From Ehretia macrophylla (taxonomy: Eukaryota; Streptophyta; Magnoliopsida; Boraginales; Ehretiaceae), in assembly GCA_037974665.1 (NCBI GenBank), contig CM075771.1, forward strand, positions 17,705,425 through 17,769,424: a DNA stretch of 64,000 nucleotides, read 5' to 3'. The notes beneath the pieces were generated by a model that ran no database searches, was not told the origin of the DNA, and saw only the letters and a program-made list of their open reading frames with translations. Position 1 is the stretch's first letter; the number at the start of each line of letters is the position of its first letter. A program made the translations under genes and the position numbers. Below are positions 48,201 through 60,100 of this stretch, piece by piece.

Positions 48201-51200
48201 GAGCAGCAAAATGGACGACAACCTAATCCATCACATTTCTGTTACAGAATAACACGCCACCTTGGGCAAGAGAACTTCGGTTCAAGTAGAGGCTGGGCCC
48301 GCAAACCGAGGGCGTGGGGCTTAGGACTCTATCTCCGTCGCTCCGGTGCTCATAACTTTTGATCCGTCAGGAGTTACGCGGCGTACATCATAACGTTGGA
48401 AAACTCTCCGAGAGCTCTACGACGGGGATAAGAAGCCTGCTCAGCTGTGCCTATTTTTAGACCCCAAAATCGAACGTTTTCATCAGTTTCGAGACACTTT
48501 TCTTCTTTTGCAGTATTTTTTTGGCCTGGATCGTACGTCGTGAGCCGCGAAAAGGACGACAACCTAATCCATAACATTTATATTGCCAAATCCAACGCCA
48601 CCTTGGGCAAGACAACATCGCTTCCCGTAGAGGCTGGGGCCGCAAACCGAGGGCGTGGGGCTTAGGACCACGTCTCCGTCGCTCTAGTGCCAATAACTTT
48701 TGATCCGTAAGGAATTACGCGGTGCACAGCATACCGTTGAAAAGTACTCCGAGAGCTCTACGACGGGGGCAAGCAGCCTGCCCAGCTGCACTATTTTTTT
48801 GGAGCCTAAAATCAAACGTTTTCATCAATTTCGGGACACTTTTCTTCTTTTAAGCTGTTTTTCCTTCGCGGATCGTACGTCGCGAGTAGCGAAAAGGACG
48901 ACAACCTAATCCTAGGCACCTTGGGCAAGACAACTTCGCTTCACGTAGAGGCTGGGCCCGCAAACCGAGGGCGTAGGGCTTAGGACCAGGTCTCCGTCGT
49001 TCCGGTGCCCATAACTTTTGATCCGTACGGAATTACGCGGCGCAAAGCATACCGTTGGAAAGCGCTTCGAGAGCACTACGACGTGGGTAGTAAGCTTGCT
49101 CTGCTGCGCCTGTTTTCGGAGCCCAATATCGAATATTTTGTTCAGTTTCGAGACACTTTTCTTCTTTTGCTCTGTTTTTTCGTCCCGGTTCGTACGTTGC
49201 GAGCCGCGATAAGGACGACAACCTAATCCTTCACATTTCTATTACCGAATCCCATGACACCTTGGGCAAGACAACTTCGATTCACGTAGAGACTGGGCCC
49301 GCAAACCGAGGGTGTGGGGCTTATGACCATTTCTCCGTCGCTCCGGGGCCCATAACTTTTGATCCGTATGGAGTTACGCGGCGCAATATATACCGTTGGA
49401 ATGCACTTCGAGAGCTCTACGACAGGGGTAGCTAGCCTGCTTGGCTGCGCCAGTTTTTGGAGCCCAAAATCGAACGTTTTCATCAGTTTCTAGACACTCT
49501 CCTTCTTTTGAGCTATTTTACTGTCCTAGATCGTACGTCGTGAGCCGCGAAAAGGACGACAACCTAATCCATCACATTTCTTTTATTGAATCCCTCGCCA
49601 CCTTGGGCAAGACAACTTCGCTTCACGTAGAGGCTCGGCCCGCAAACCGAGGGCATGGGACTTTGGACCCCGTCTCCGTCGCTCCGGTACTCATAACTTT
49701 TGATCCTTAATGAGTTACGCGGCGCACAGCATACCATTGGAAAGCTATCCTAGAGCTCTACGACAGGGGCAGCAAGCTTGATCGGTTGCGCCTATTATCG
49801 GTGCCCAAAATTTAACGTTTTCATCAGTTTCGGGACACTTTTCTTCTTTTGCGCTGTTTTTCCTTCACGGATCGTACGTCGTGAGCCGCTAAAAGGACGA
49901 CAACTTAATCGATCACATTTCTATTACCGAATGGCACCTTGGGCAAGACAACTTCGCTTCACATAGAGGCTGGGCCTGCAAACCGAGGGCGTGCGGCTGA
50001 GGACCAGGTCTCCGTCGTTCCGGTGCCCATAACTTTTGATCCGTAAAGAGTTACGCGACGCACAACATACCGTTGGAAGGCTCTCCGAGTGCTCTACAAT
50101 GGGGGCAACAAGCTTGCTTGCTTGCGCCTGTTTTCGGAGCCCAAAATCGAACATTTTCATCAGTTTTCGGACACTTTTTGTCTTTTGCGTTGTTTTTCTA
50201 TCCCAAATCGTACGTCGTGAGCTGCGAAAAGGACGACAACCTAATCCATCAATTTCTATTACTGAATGGCACCTTGGGCAAGACAACTTCGCTTCACGTA
50301 AAGGCTGGGCCTGCAAACCAAGGGCGGGGGGCTTAAGACCAGGTCTTCGTCGCTCCGGTGCCCATAACTTTTGATCTGTTAGGAGTTACGTGGCGCACAG
50401 CATACCGTTGGAAAGGTCCCCGAGAGCTCTACAGCGGGGGCAGCAAGCCTGCCTGTCTGCGTCTGTTTTCGGAAACCAAAATCGAACGTTTTCATCAATT
50501 TTGTGACATTTTTCTTCTTTTACGCTATTTTTCTGGCCTGGATCGTACGTCGTGAGCCGTGAAAAGGTCAACAACTTAATTCATCACATTTCTATTACAA
50601 AATTCTACGCCACCTTGGGCAAGACAACTTCGCTTGCCGTAGAGGCTGGGGCCGCAAACCGAGGGCGTGGGGCTTTGGACCAGGTCTCCGTCACTCCAGT
50701 GCCCGTAACTTTTGATCCATAAGGAGTTACGTGGTGCACAGCATACCGTTGTAGAGTTCTCCGAGAGCTCTACGACGGAGGCAGTCGACCCGCCCAGCTT
50801 CGCCTATTTTCGAAGCCCAATATTTACCGTTTTCATCAATTTCAGTACGCTTTTCTTCTTTTGCGCTGTTTTTCCGTCCCAAATCGTACGTCGTGAGCTG
50901 CAAAAAGCACGACAACCTAATCAATCACATTTCTATTACCGAATCCTATAGCTCCTTGGGCAAGACAACTTCGCTTCACGTAAAGGCTGGGCCCACAAAC
51001 CGAGGGCGTGGGGCTTGGGACCAGGTCTCTGTCGCTCCGGTGCCCATAACTTTTGATCCGTAAAGAGTTACGCGGCGCACAACATACCGTTGGAAAGCTT
51101 TTCGAGAGCTCTACGACGTGGGCAGCAAGGCTGATCGGTTGCGCCTATTTTCAGAGCCCAATATCAAACATTTTCATCAGTTTTGAAACACTTTTCTTCT

Positions 51201-52068
51201 TTTGTGCTGTTTTTTTTATCCCAGATCGTACGTCGTGAGTCGCGAAAAGGACGACAACCTAATCCATCACATTTCTTTTATTGAATCCCTCACCATCTTG
51301 GGCAAGACAACATCGCTTCACGCAGAGGCTCGGCCCACAAACCGAGGGCGTGGAGCTTAGGACCAGGTCTCCGATGCTCTAGTGCCCATCAATTTTGATC
51401 CGTAAAGAGTTACGCGGCGCACAACATACAGTTGGAAAGCTCTCCGAGAACTCTACGACATGGGCAGCAAACCGGGTCGGCTTCGCCTATTTTCGAAGCC
51501 CAAAATCGAATGTTTTCATCAGTTTCAGGATACTTTCTTTCTTTTGCGCTGTTTCTCCGTCCCGGATCATAAGTCGTGAGTCACAAAAAGGACGACAACA
51601 TAATCCATCACATTTCTATTACAGAATCCCACGGCACCTTGGGCAAGACAACTTCACTTCACATAAAGGCTAGGCCCGCAACAGAGGGCGTAGGGTTTAG
51701 GACCAGGTCTCCGTCGTTCCGGTGCCCATAACTTTTGATCCGTAAGGAGTTATGTGGCGCACTGCGTACCGTTGGAAAGCTCTTCGAGAGCTCTACGACG
51801 GGGGCAGCAAGCTTGCTTGCTTGCGCCTATTTTCGGAGCCCAAAATCGAACATTTTTTTAAGTTTCAAGACACTTTTCTTCTTTTGCGTTATTTTTCCGT
51901 TGCGGATCGTACGTTGTGAGCCGCAAAAAGAACGACAACCTAATCCATCACCTTTCTATTACCGAATCCAACGGCACCTTGGGCAAGACAACATCACTTC
52001 ACATAGAGGCTGGGCCCGTAAACCGATGGCGTAGGGCTTAAGACCAAGTCTCCGTCGTTCCGGTGCCC
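45289..52068. repeat. Higher-order repeat copy 1 (~6,780 bp, 20 monomers)
   Basis: Private variants recur 6,780 bp later. AAGATCTCCGAGGGCAC is at 46,361 and 53,141. CTTCCGTTAGAGGCTGGGGC is at about 45,557 and 52,337. GGGATAAGAAGCCTGCTC is at 48,425 and 55,206. Inside the unit, a CATCGCTTCC-variant monomer (B) followed by a CCAGCCTGCCCAGCTTCGCC-variant monomer (C) opens each subunit. B lies at 45,289, 46,993, 48,352 and 50,364, giving subunits of 5, 4, 6 and 5 monomers. The 4-monomer subunit (46,993-48,351) is 1,359 bp in both copies because it contains one 5-bp-deleted monomer. Confidence 0.88.
48693..49010. repeat. 318-bp monomer with a 23-bp deletion
   Basis: CCTAATCC is followed directly by TAGGCACCTTGGGC near 48,912, dropping CATCACATTTCTATTACCGA and a few neighbouring bases. 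The equivalent monomer in higher-order copy 2 (55,474) is not shortened. After this point the offset between the copies therefore rises from about 6,781 to about 6,804, and the loss happened after the duplication. Confidence 0.88.
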
Positions 52069-55000
52069 ATAACTTTTGATCCGTAAGGAGTTACGTGGCA
52101 CACAGCATACCGTTGGAAAGCTCTCCTAGAGTTCTTTGATGGAGGCAGCCAGCTTGCTCGGCCGCGTCTGTTTTCGAAGCCCAAAATCGAACCATTTCAT
52201 CAATTTCGGGTCACTTTTCTTATTTTGCACTGTTTTTCTGGCCAGGATCGTACGTCTTGAGCCGCAAAAATGACGACAAGTTAATCTATTACATTTCTAT
52301 TTCCAAATCCCACGCCACCTTGGGCAAGACAACATCGCTTCCGTTAGAGGCTGGGGCCGAAAACTGAGAGCGTGGGGCTTAGGACCAGGTCTCCGTCGCT
52401 CCGGTGCCCATAACTTTTGATTCGTAAGGAGTTACGCTGTGAACAACATACCGTTGGAAAGTTCGCCAAGAGCACTACGACGGGGGCAGCCAGCCTGCCC
52501 AGCTTCCCTTATTTTCGAACCCCAAAATTGAACGTTTTCATCAGTTTCAGGACACTTTTCTTCTTTTGCGCTATTTTTTCGTACCAAATCGTACGTCGTG
52601 AGCCGCGAGAAGGACGACAACTTAATCCATCACATTTCTATTACCGAATCCTAGGCTACCTTGGGCAAGAAAACTTCGCTTCATGTAGAGGCTGGGCCAG
52701 CAAACCGAGGGCGTAGGGCTTAGGACCAGGTCTCTGTCGCTCCGGTGCCCATAACTTTTGATTTGTAAGGAGTTGCGCGGCGCAGAGCATATCGTTGGAA
52801 AGCACTCCGAGAGCTCTACGATGCAGGCAGCAAGCCTACTCAGCTGCGCCTATTTTCAGAGCCCAAAATTAAACATTTTCATCAGTTTCAGGCCACTTTT
52901 CTTCTTTTGCGTTGTTTTTCCATCCCAGATCGTACGTCGTGAGTCGCGAAAAGGACGATAACCTAATCCATCACATTTCTATTACCGAATCCTATACCAC
53001 CTTGGGCAAGACAACTTCGCTTCACGTAGAGGCAGGGCCCGCAAACCGAGGGCGTGAGGCTTAGGACCAGCTCTCTGTGGCTCTGGTGCCCATAACTTTT
53101 GATCCGTAAAGAGTTCCGCGGTGCACAGCATACCGTTGGAAAGATCTCCGAGGGCACTACGATGGGGGCAACAAGCTTGCTCGGCTGCGCCTATTTTCGA
53201 AGCGCAAAATTGAACGATTTCATCAGTTTCGGGACACTTTTCTTCTTTTGCAATGTTTTTCATTCCCGGATCGTACGTCATGAGCTGCGAAAAGGACGAG
53301 AACCTAATCCATCACATTTCTATTACCGAATCCCACTCCACCTTGGGCAAGACAACTTCGGTTCACGTAGACGCTGTGCCCGCAAACCGAGGGCGAAGGG
53401 ATTAGTACAAAGTGTCCGTCGCTCCGGTGTCCATAAGTTTTGCTCCGTAAGGAGTTACTCGGAGCACAGCATACCATTGGAAAGCTCTCCGAGAGCTCTA
53501 CGATGGAGGCAGCAAGCTTGCTCGGTTGCGCCTATTTTGAAATCCCAAAATTGAACGTTTTCATCAGTTTTGGGACACTTTTCTTCTTATGCGCTATTTT
53601 TCCATCCCGGATCGTACATCGTGAGACGCGAAAAGGACGACAACCTAATCCATTACATTTCTATAACCGAATCCCATGGCACCTTGGGCAACACAACTTT
53701 GCTTCACATAGAGCCTGGGCCCGCAAACCGAGGGCGTGAGGCTTAGGACCAGGCCTCCGTCGCTCCGGTGCCCATAACTTTTGATCTGTAAGGAGTTACG
53801 CAGCGCACAGCATACCGTTGGAAACCTCTCCAAGAGCTCTACGACGGTGGTAGCCAGCATGCTTGGCTGCGTCAGTTTTCGGAGACCAAAATTGAACGTT
53901 TTCATCAATTTCTGGACACTTTTCTTCTTTTGCGTTGTTTTTCCGTCATGGATCGTACGTCGTGAGGCGCAAAAATGACGACAACTTAATCCATCACATT
54001 TCTATTACCAAATCCCACGCCACCTTGGGCAAGACAACATCGCTTCCCGTAAAGGCTGGAGCTGCAAACTGAGGGCGTGGGGCTTGGGATCAGGTCCCCG
54101 TCGTTCTGGTGCCCATAACTTTTGATCCGTAAGGCGTTATGCGGTGCACAGCATACCATTGGAAAGTTATCCGAGAGCTCTACGACGGGGGCAGCCAGCC
54201 TGCCCAGCTTCGCCTATTTTCGAAGCCTAAAATCGAAAATTTTCTTCAGTTTCGAGACACTTTTCTTATTTTGCATTGTTTTTCTGTGCCGGATCGTACG
54301 TCGTGAGCCGCGAAAAGAACGACAACCTAATCCATCACATTTCTTTTATTGAATCCCTCGCCACCTTGGGCAAGACAACTTCGCTTCACGTAGAGGCTGG
54401 GCCCATAAACCAAGGGCGTGGGGCTTAGGACCAGGTCTCCGTCGCTCTAGTGCCCTTAACTTTTGATCCGTAAGGAGTTACACGGCGCACAGCATACCGT
54501 TGGAAAGCTCTCCGAGAGCTCTACGACGGGGGCAGCAAGCCTGATCGGCTACACCTATTTTCGGATCACAAGATTGAACTTTTTCATCAGTTTCCGGATA
54601 CTTTTCTTCTTTTGTTCTATTTTTCCGTCACGGATCGTACGTCGTGAGCCGCGAAAAGGACGACAACCTAATCCATCACATTTCTATTACCGAATGGCAC
54701 CTTGGGTAAGACAACTTCACTTCACGTAGTCGCTGGGCCCGCAAAACGAGGGTGTGGGGCTTAGGACCAGGTCTCTGTCGCTCCGGTACCCATGACTTTT
54801 GCTCCGTAAAGAGTTACGCGGTGTACAGCATACCATTGGAAAGCTCTTCGAGAGCTCTACGACGAAGGCAGCAAGCTTGCTTGCTTGCGCCTATTTTCGG
54901 AGCCCAAAATCAAATGTTTTTATAAGTTTCAGGACACTTTTCTTTTTTTGCGTTGTTTTTCCTTCTCGGATCGGACGTCGGGGGGGGCGAAAAGGACGAC

Positions 55001-57169
55001 AACCCAATCCAATACATTTCTGTTACAGAATACCACGCCACCTTGGGCAAGAGAACTTCACTTCACGTAGATGCTGGGCCCGCAAACTGAGGGCGTGGGG
55101 CTTAGGACCCTATCTCCGTCGCTCTGGTGCCCATAACTTTTGATCGGTAAGGAGTTATGCGGCGTACAACATAACATTGGAAATCTCTTTGAGAGCTCTA
55201 CGACGGGGATAAGAAGCCTGCTCGACTGTGCCTTTTTTCAAACCCCAAAATCGAACGTTTTCATCAGTTTCGGGACACTTTACTTCTTTTGCGCTATTTT
55301 TTTGGCCTGGATCGTACGTTGTGAGTCGCGAAAAGGATGACAACCTAATCCATAACATTTATATTGCCAAATCCCATGCCACCTTGGGCAAGACAACATC
55401 ACTTCCCGTAGAGGCTGGGGCCGCAAACCGAGGGCGTGGGGCTTAGGACCAGGTCTTCGTCGCACTAGTGCACATAACTTTTGATCTGTAAGGAGTTACG
55501 CGGCGCACAACATACCGTTGGAAAGTACTCCGAGAGCTCTATGACGGGGGCAGCCAGCTTGCCCAGCTGCGCCTTTTTTTTGAGCCAAAAATCGAACGTT
55601 TTCATCAATTTCGGGACACTTTTCTTCTTTTAAGCTATTTTTCAGTCCTGGATCGTACATCGTGAGCCGCAAAAAGGACAACAACTTAATCCGTCACATT
55701 TCTATTATCGAATCCCATGGTACCTTGGGCAAGACAACTTTACTTCACGTACAGACTGGGCCCGCAAACCGAGGGCGTGGGGCTTGTGACCAGGAATCCA
55801 TCGCTCCGATGCCCTTAACTTCTGATCCGTATGGAGTTACGCGATGAACATCATATCTTTGGAAAGCTCTTCGAGAGCTCTACGACGGGGGCACCGAGCC
55901 TGCTCAGCTGCGCCTATTTTCGGAGCCCAAAATTAAATATTTTCTTCAGTTTCGAGACACTTTTCTTCTTTTGTTTAGCTTTTCCGTCCCGGATCATACG
56001 TCGTGAGCCGCGAAAAGGACGACAACCTAATCTATCACATTTCAATTACCGAATCCCCAAGCACCTTGGGCAAGACAACTTCACTTCACGTAGAGGCTGG
56101 GCCTGCAAACCGAGGGCGTAGGGCTTAGGACCAGGTCTCCGTCGCTCTGGTGCCTATAAGTTTTGATCCGTAAGGAGTTACGCGGCGCAGAGCATACCGT
56201 GGGAAAGCTCTACGAGAGCTCTACGACGAGGGTAGCAAGCTTGCTCTGCTGCGCCTGTTTTCGGAGCCCAAAATCTAACATTTTCATCAGTTTTGGGACA
56301 CTTTTCTTCATTTGCAATGTTTTTCCGTCCCGGATCGTACGTCGTGAGCCGCAAAAAGGATGACAACCTAATAAATCACATTTCTATTACCGAATCCCAT
56401 GGCTCCTTGGGCAAGACAACTTCACTTCACGTAGAGGCTCAGCCCGCAAACCGAGGGCGTGGAGCTTAGGACCAGGTCTCCGACGCTCTGGTGCCTATAA
56501 CTTTTGATCCGTAAGGAGTTACGCGGCGCACAGCAGACAGTTGGAAAGCTCTCCGAGAGCTCTACGACGGGGGCAGCAATCCTGATCGGTTGTGCCTATA
56601 TTTGGATCCCAAAATCAAACGTTTTCATCAGTTTCGGGATACTTTTCTTCTTTTGCACTGTTTTTCCTTCACGGATCGTACGTCGTGAGCCATGAAAAGG
56701 ACGACAACCTAATCCATCACATTTCTATTACCGAATGGCACCTTGGGCAAGACAACTTCTCTTCATGTAGAGGCTGGGCCCGCAAACCGAGTGCGTGGGG
56801 CTTAGGACTAGGTCTCCGTCGCTCCGGTGCCCATAACTTTTTATTCGTCAGGAGTTACGCGGCGCACAGCATACCGTTGGAAAGCTTTCCGAAAGCACTA
56901 CAACGGGGGCAGCAAGCATGCTTTGTTTCGCCTGTTTTCGGAGCCCAAAATCGAACATTTTTATCAGTTTCGGGATGCTTTTTCTTCTTTTGCGTTGTTT
57001 TTTCATCTCGGATCGTACGTCGTGAGCAGCGAAAAGGACGACAACCTAATCCATCATATTTCTATTACCGAATGACACCTTGGGCAAGACAACTTCGCTT
57101 CACGTAGTGGCTTGGCCCGCAAACCAAGGGCGGGGGGCTTAGGACCTGGTCTCCGTGGCTCCTGTGCGC
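52069..57169. repeat. Higher-order repeat copy 2 (partial, 15 monomers)
   Basis: Subunits of 5 (52,069), 4 (53,774) and 6 (55,133) monomers repeat the order of copy 1. The pair of consecutive 5-bp-deleted monomers at the end of the 6-monomer subunit is present in both copies (GAATGGCACC at 49,929 and 50,264; 56,732 and 57,070). The shared variant CAAGGGCGGGGGGCTT occurs at about 50,320 and 57,125. The next monomers (50,364 and 57,170) no longer match closely, so copy 2 stops after three of the four subunits. Confidence 0.87.
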
Positions 57170-60100
57170 ATAACTTTTGATCCGTAAAGAGTTACGCGGC
57201 GCACAGCATACCGTTGGAAAGCTCTCAGAGAACTCTATGCTGAGGGCAACAAGCTTGTTTGGCACCGCCTGTTTTCGAAGCCCAAAATCGAACGTTTTAA
57301 TCAGTTTCTCGACAATTGTCTTCTTTTGCGCTATTTTTTCGTCCAGGATCGTACGTTGTGATCTGCGAAAAGGACGACTACCTAATCCATTATATTTCTA
57401 TTACCAAATCCTATGCCACCTTGGGCAAGACAACTTCGCTTCACGTTGAGGCTGGTCCCGCAAACCGAGGGCGTTGGGCTTAGGACCAGGTCTCCGTCGC
57501 TCTGGTGCCTATTACTTTTGATTCGTAAGGAGTTACGCAGCGTACAGCATACCGTTAGAAAGCTCTCCGAGAGCTCTACAATGGGGGTAGCAAGCCTGCT
57601 CTGCTGCGCCTATTTTCGGAGCCCAAAATTGAACATTTTCATTAGTTTTTGGACACTTTTCTTCTTTTGCGCTATTTTTCTGTCCCGGATGGTACGTCGT
57701 GAGCCACGAAAAGGACGACAACCTAATCCATCACATTTCTATTTTTGAATCCCACGCCACCTTCGGCAAGACAACTGCGCTTCACGTAGAGGCTGGGCTC
57801 GTAAACCAAGGACGGGGGGCTTAGGACTAGGTCTCCATGGCTCCGGTGCCCATAAATTTTGATCTGTAAAGAGTTATGCGGCGCACAGCATACCGTTGGA
57901 AAGCTCTACGAGAGCTCTACGCTAGGGACAACAAGCTTGCTTGGCAGCGCATTTTTTCGGAGCCCAAAATTGACAGTTTTCATCAGTTTCTGGACACTTT
58001 TCTTCTTTTAAGCTATTTTTCCATCACGGATTATACGTCGTGAGCCGCGAAAAGGACGACAACCTAATCCATCACATTTCTATTACCGAATCCCAAGGCA
58101 CCTTGGCAAGACAACTTCGCTTCACATAGAGGCTGGGCCAGCAAACCGAGGGCGTAGGGCTTAGGACCAGGTCTCCGTTGCTTCAGTGCCCATAACTTTT
58201 GATCTGTAAGGAGTTACGCGGCGCACAGCATACCGTTGGAAAGTTCTTCGAGAGCTCTACGAAGGGGGCATCAAGCCTGGCAAGGTACGCCTGTCTTCGG
58301 GGCCCAAAAGCGAACGTTTTCATCAGTTTTGGAACACTTTTCTTCTTTTGCGCTATTTTTCCATCCCAGATCGTACGTCATGAGCCGCAAAAAGGACGAC
58401 AACCTAATCCAACACATTTTTTTTACCGAATCCCACGGCACCTTGGGCAATAGAACTTCACTTCACGTAGAGGCTGGGCCCGCAAACCGAGGGCGTCGGG
58501 CTTGGTACCCGGTCTCCGTCGCTCTGGTGCCCATAACTTTTGATTCGTAAGGAGTTACGCGACGCACAACATACCATTGGAAAGCTCTCTGAGTGCTCTA
58601 CAATAGGGCAGCAAACCTGCTCGGTTGTGCATGTTTTCGGAGCGCAAAATCAAACATTTTCATCAGTCTTGGGACACTTTTCTTCTTTTGAGATATTTTT
58701 CCATCCCGGATCGTATGACGTGAGCCGCAAAAAGGACGACAACCTAATCCATCACATTTCTATTACAGAATCCCACTCCACCTTGGGCAAGACAACTTTG
58801 GTTCACGTAGAGGCTGAGCCCGCAAACCGAGGGCATCGGGCTTAGGACCGGGTCTCCGTCCATCTGGTGCCCATAATGTTTGATTCGTACGGAGTTACGC
58901 AGCGCACATCATACCATTGGAAAGCTTTGCGAGAGTTCTACGACGGGGGTAGCAATCCTTCTCAGCCGCGCTTGTTTTCAGAGCCCAAAATTGAACATTT
59001 TCATCAGTTTCTGGACACTTTTCTTCTTTTGCGCTGTTTTTCCGTCCCGGATCATACGTCGTGAGCCGCGAAAAGGACGACAACCTAATCCATCACATTT
59101 CTATTACCGAATCCCAAGCCACCTTGGGCAAGACAACTTCACTTCATGTAGAAGTTGGGCCCACAAACCGAGGGCATGGGGTTTGTGACCAGGTCTCCGT
59201 CTCTCCAGTGCCCATCATTTTCGATCCGTAAGTAGTTACACGGCGCACATAATACCGTTGGAAAGCTCTCCTAGAGCTCTACGTCGGGGATCGCAAGCCT
59301 GCTCGGCTGCGCCTATTTTTGGAGCCCAAAATTGAACGTTTTAATTAGTTTCTGAACAATTTTCTTCTTTGGCGCTGTTTTTCCGTCCTGGATCGTACTT
59401 CGTGAGCCGCGAAAAGGATGACAACCTAATCCATCACATTTCTATTACCAAATCCCACGCCACCTTAGGCAAGACAACTTCGCTTCACGTTGCGGCTGGG
59501 TCCGCAAACTGAGGGCGTAGGGCTTAGGACCAGGTCTCCGTCGCTCCGGTGTTCATAACTTTTGACCCGTAAGGAGTTACGCGGCATACCGCATACCGTT
59601 GGAAAGCTCTCTGAGAGCTCTACGATAGGGGCAGCAAGCCTGGCTAGCTACGCTTGTCTTCGGAGCCCAAAAGTGAACATTTTCATCAGTTTCGGGACAC
59701 TTTTCTTCTTTTGCGCTATTCTTCCCTGCCGAATCGTACGTCATGATCCGCGAAAAGGACGGCAACCTAATCCATCACCTTTCTATTATCGAATCCGACG
59801 ACACCTTGGGAAAGACAACTTCGCTTCACGTAAAGGCTGGGCCCGTAAACCGAGGGCGTAGGGCTTAGGACCAAGTCTCCGTCGCTTCGGTGCCCATAAC
59901 ATTTGATCCATAAGGAGTTACGCGGTGCACAACATACCATTGGAAAGCTCTCCGAGAGCTCTACGATAGGGGAAGCCAGCCTGCTTTGCTACGCCTGTTC
60001 TCAGAGCCAAAAATCAAACACTTTCATCCATTTTGGGACATTTTTCTTCTTTTATGCTATTTTTCGGTTCCGTATCGTACGTCGTGAGCCGCGAAAAAGA

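Noticed and set aside
54980-54987. Run of eight G replacing TGAGCCGC in a monomer
   Set aside because: It is an isolated change in one monomer and could be a base-calling or assembly error. No pattern supports it.
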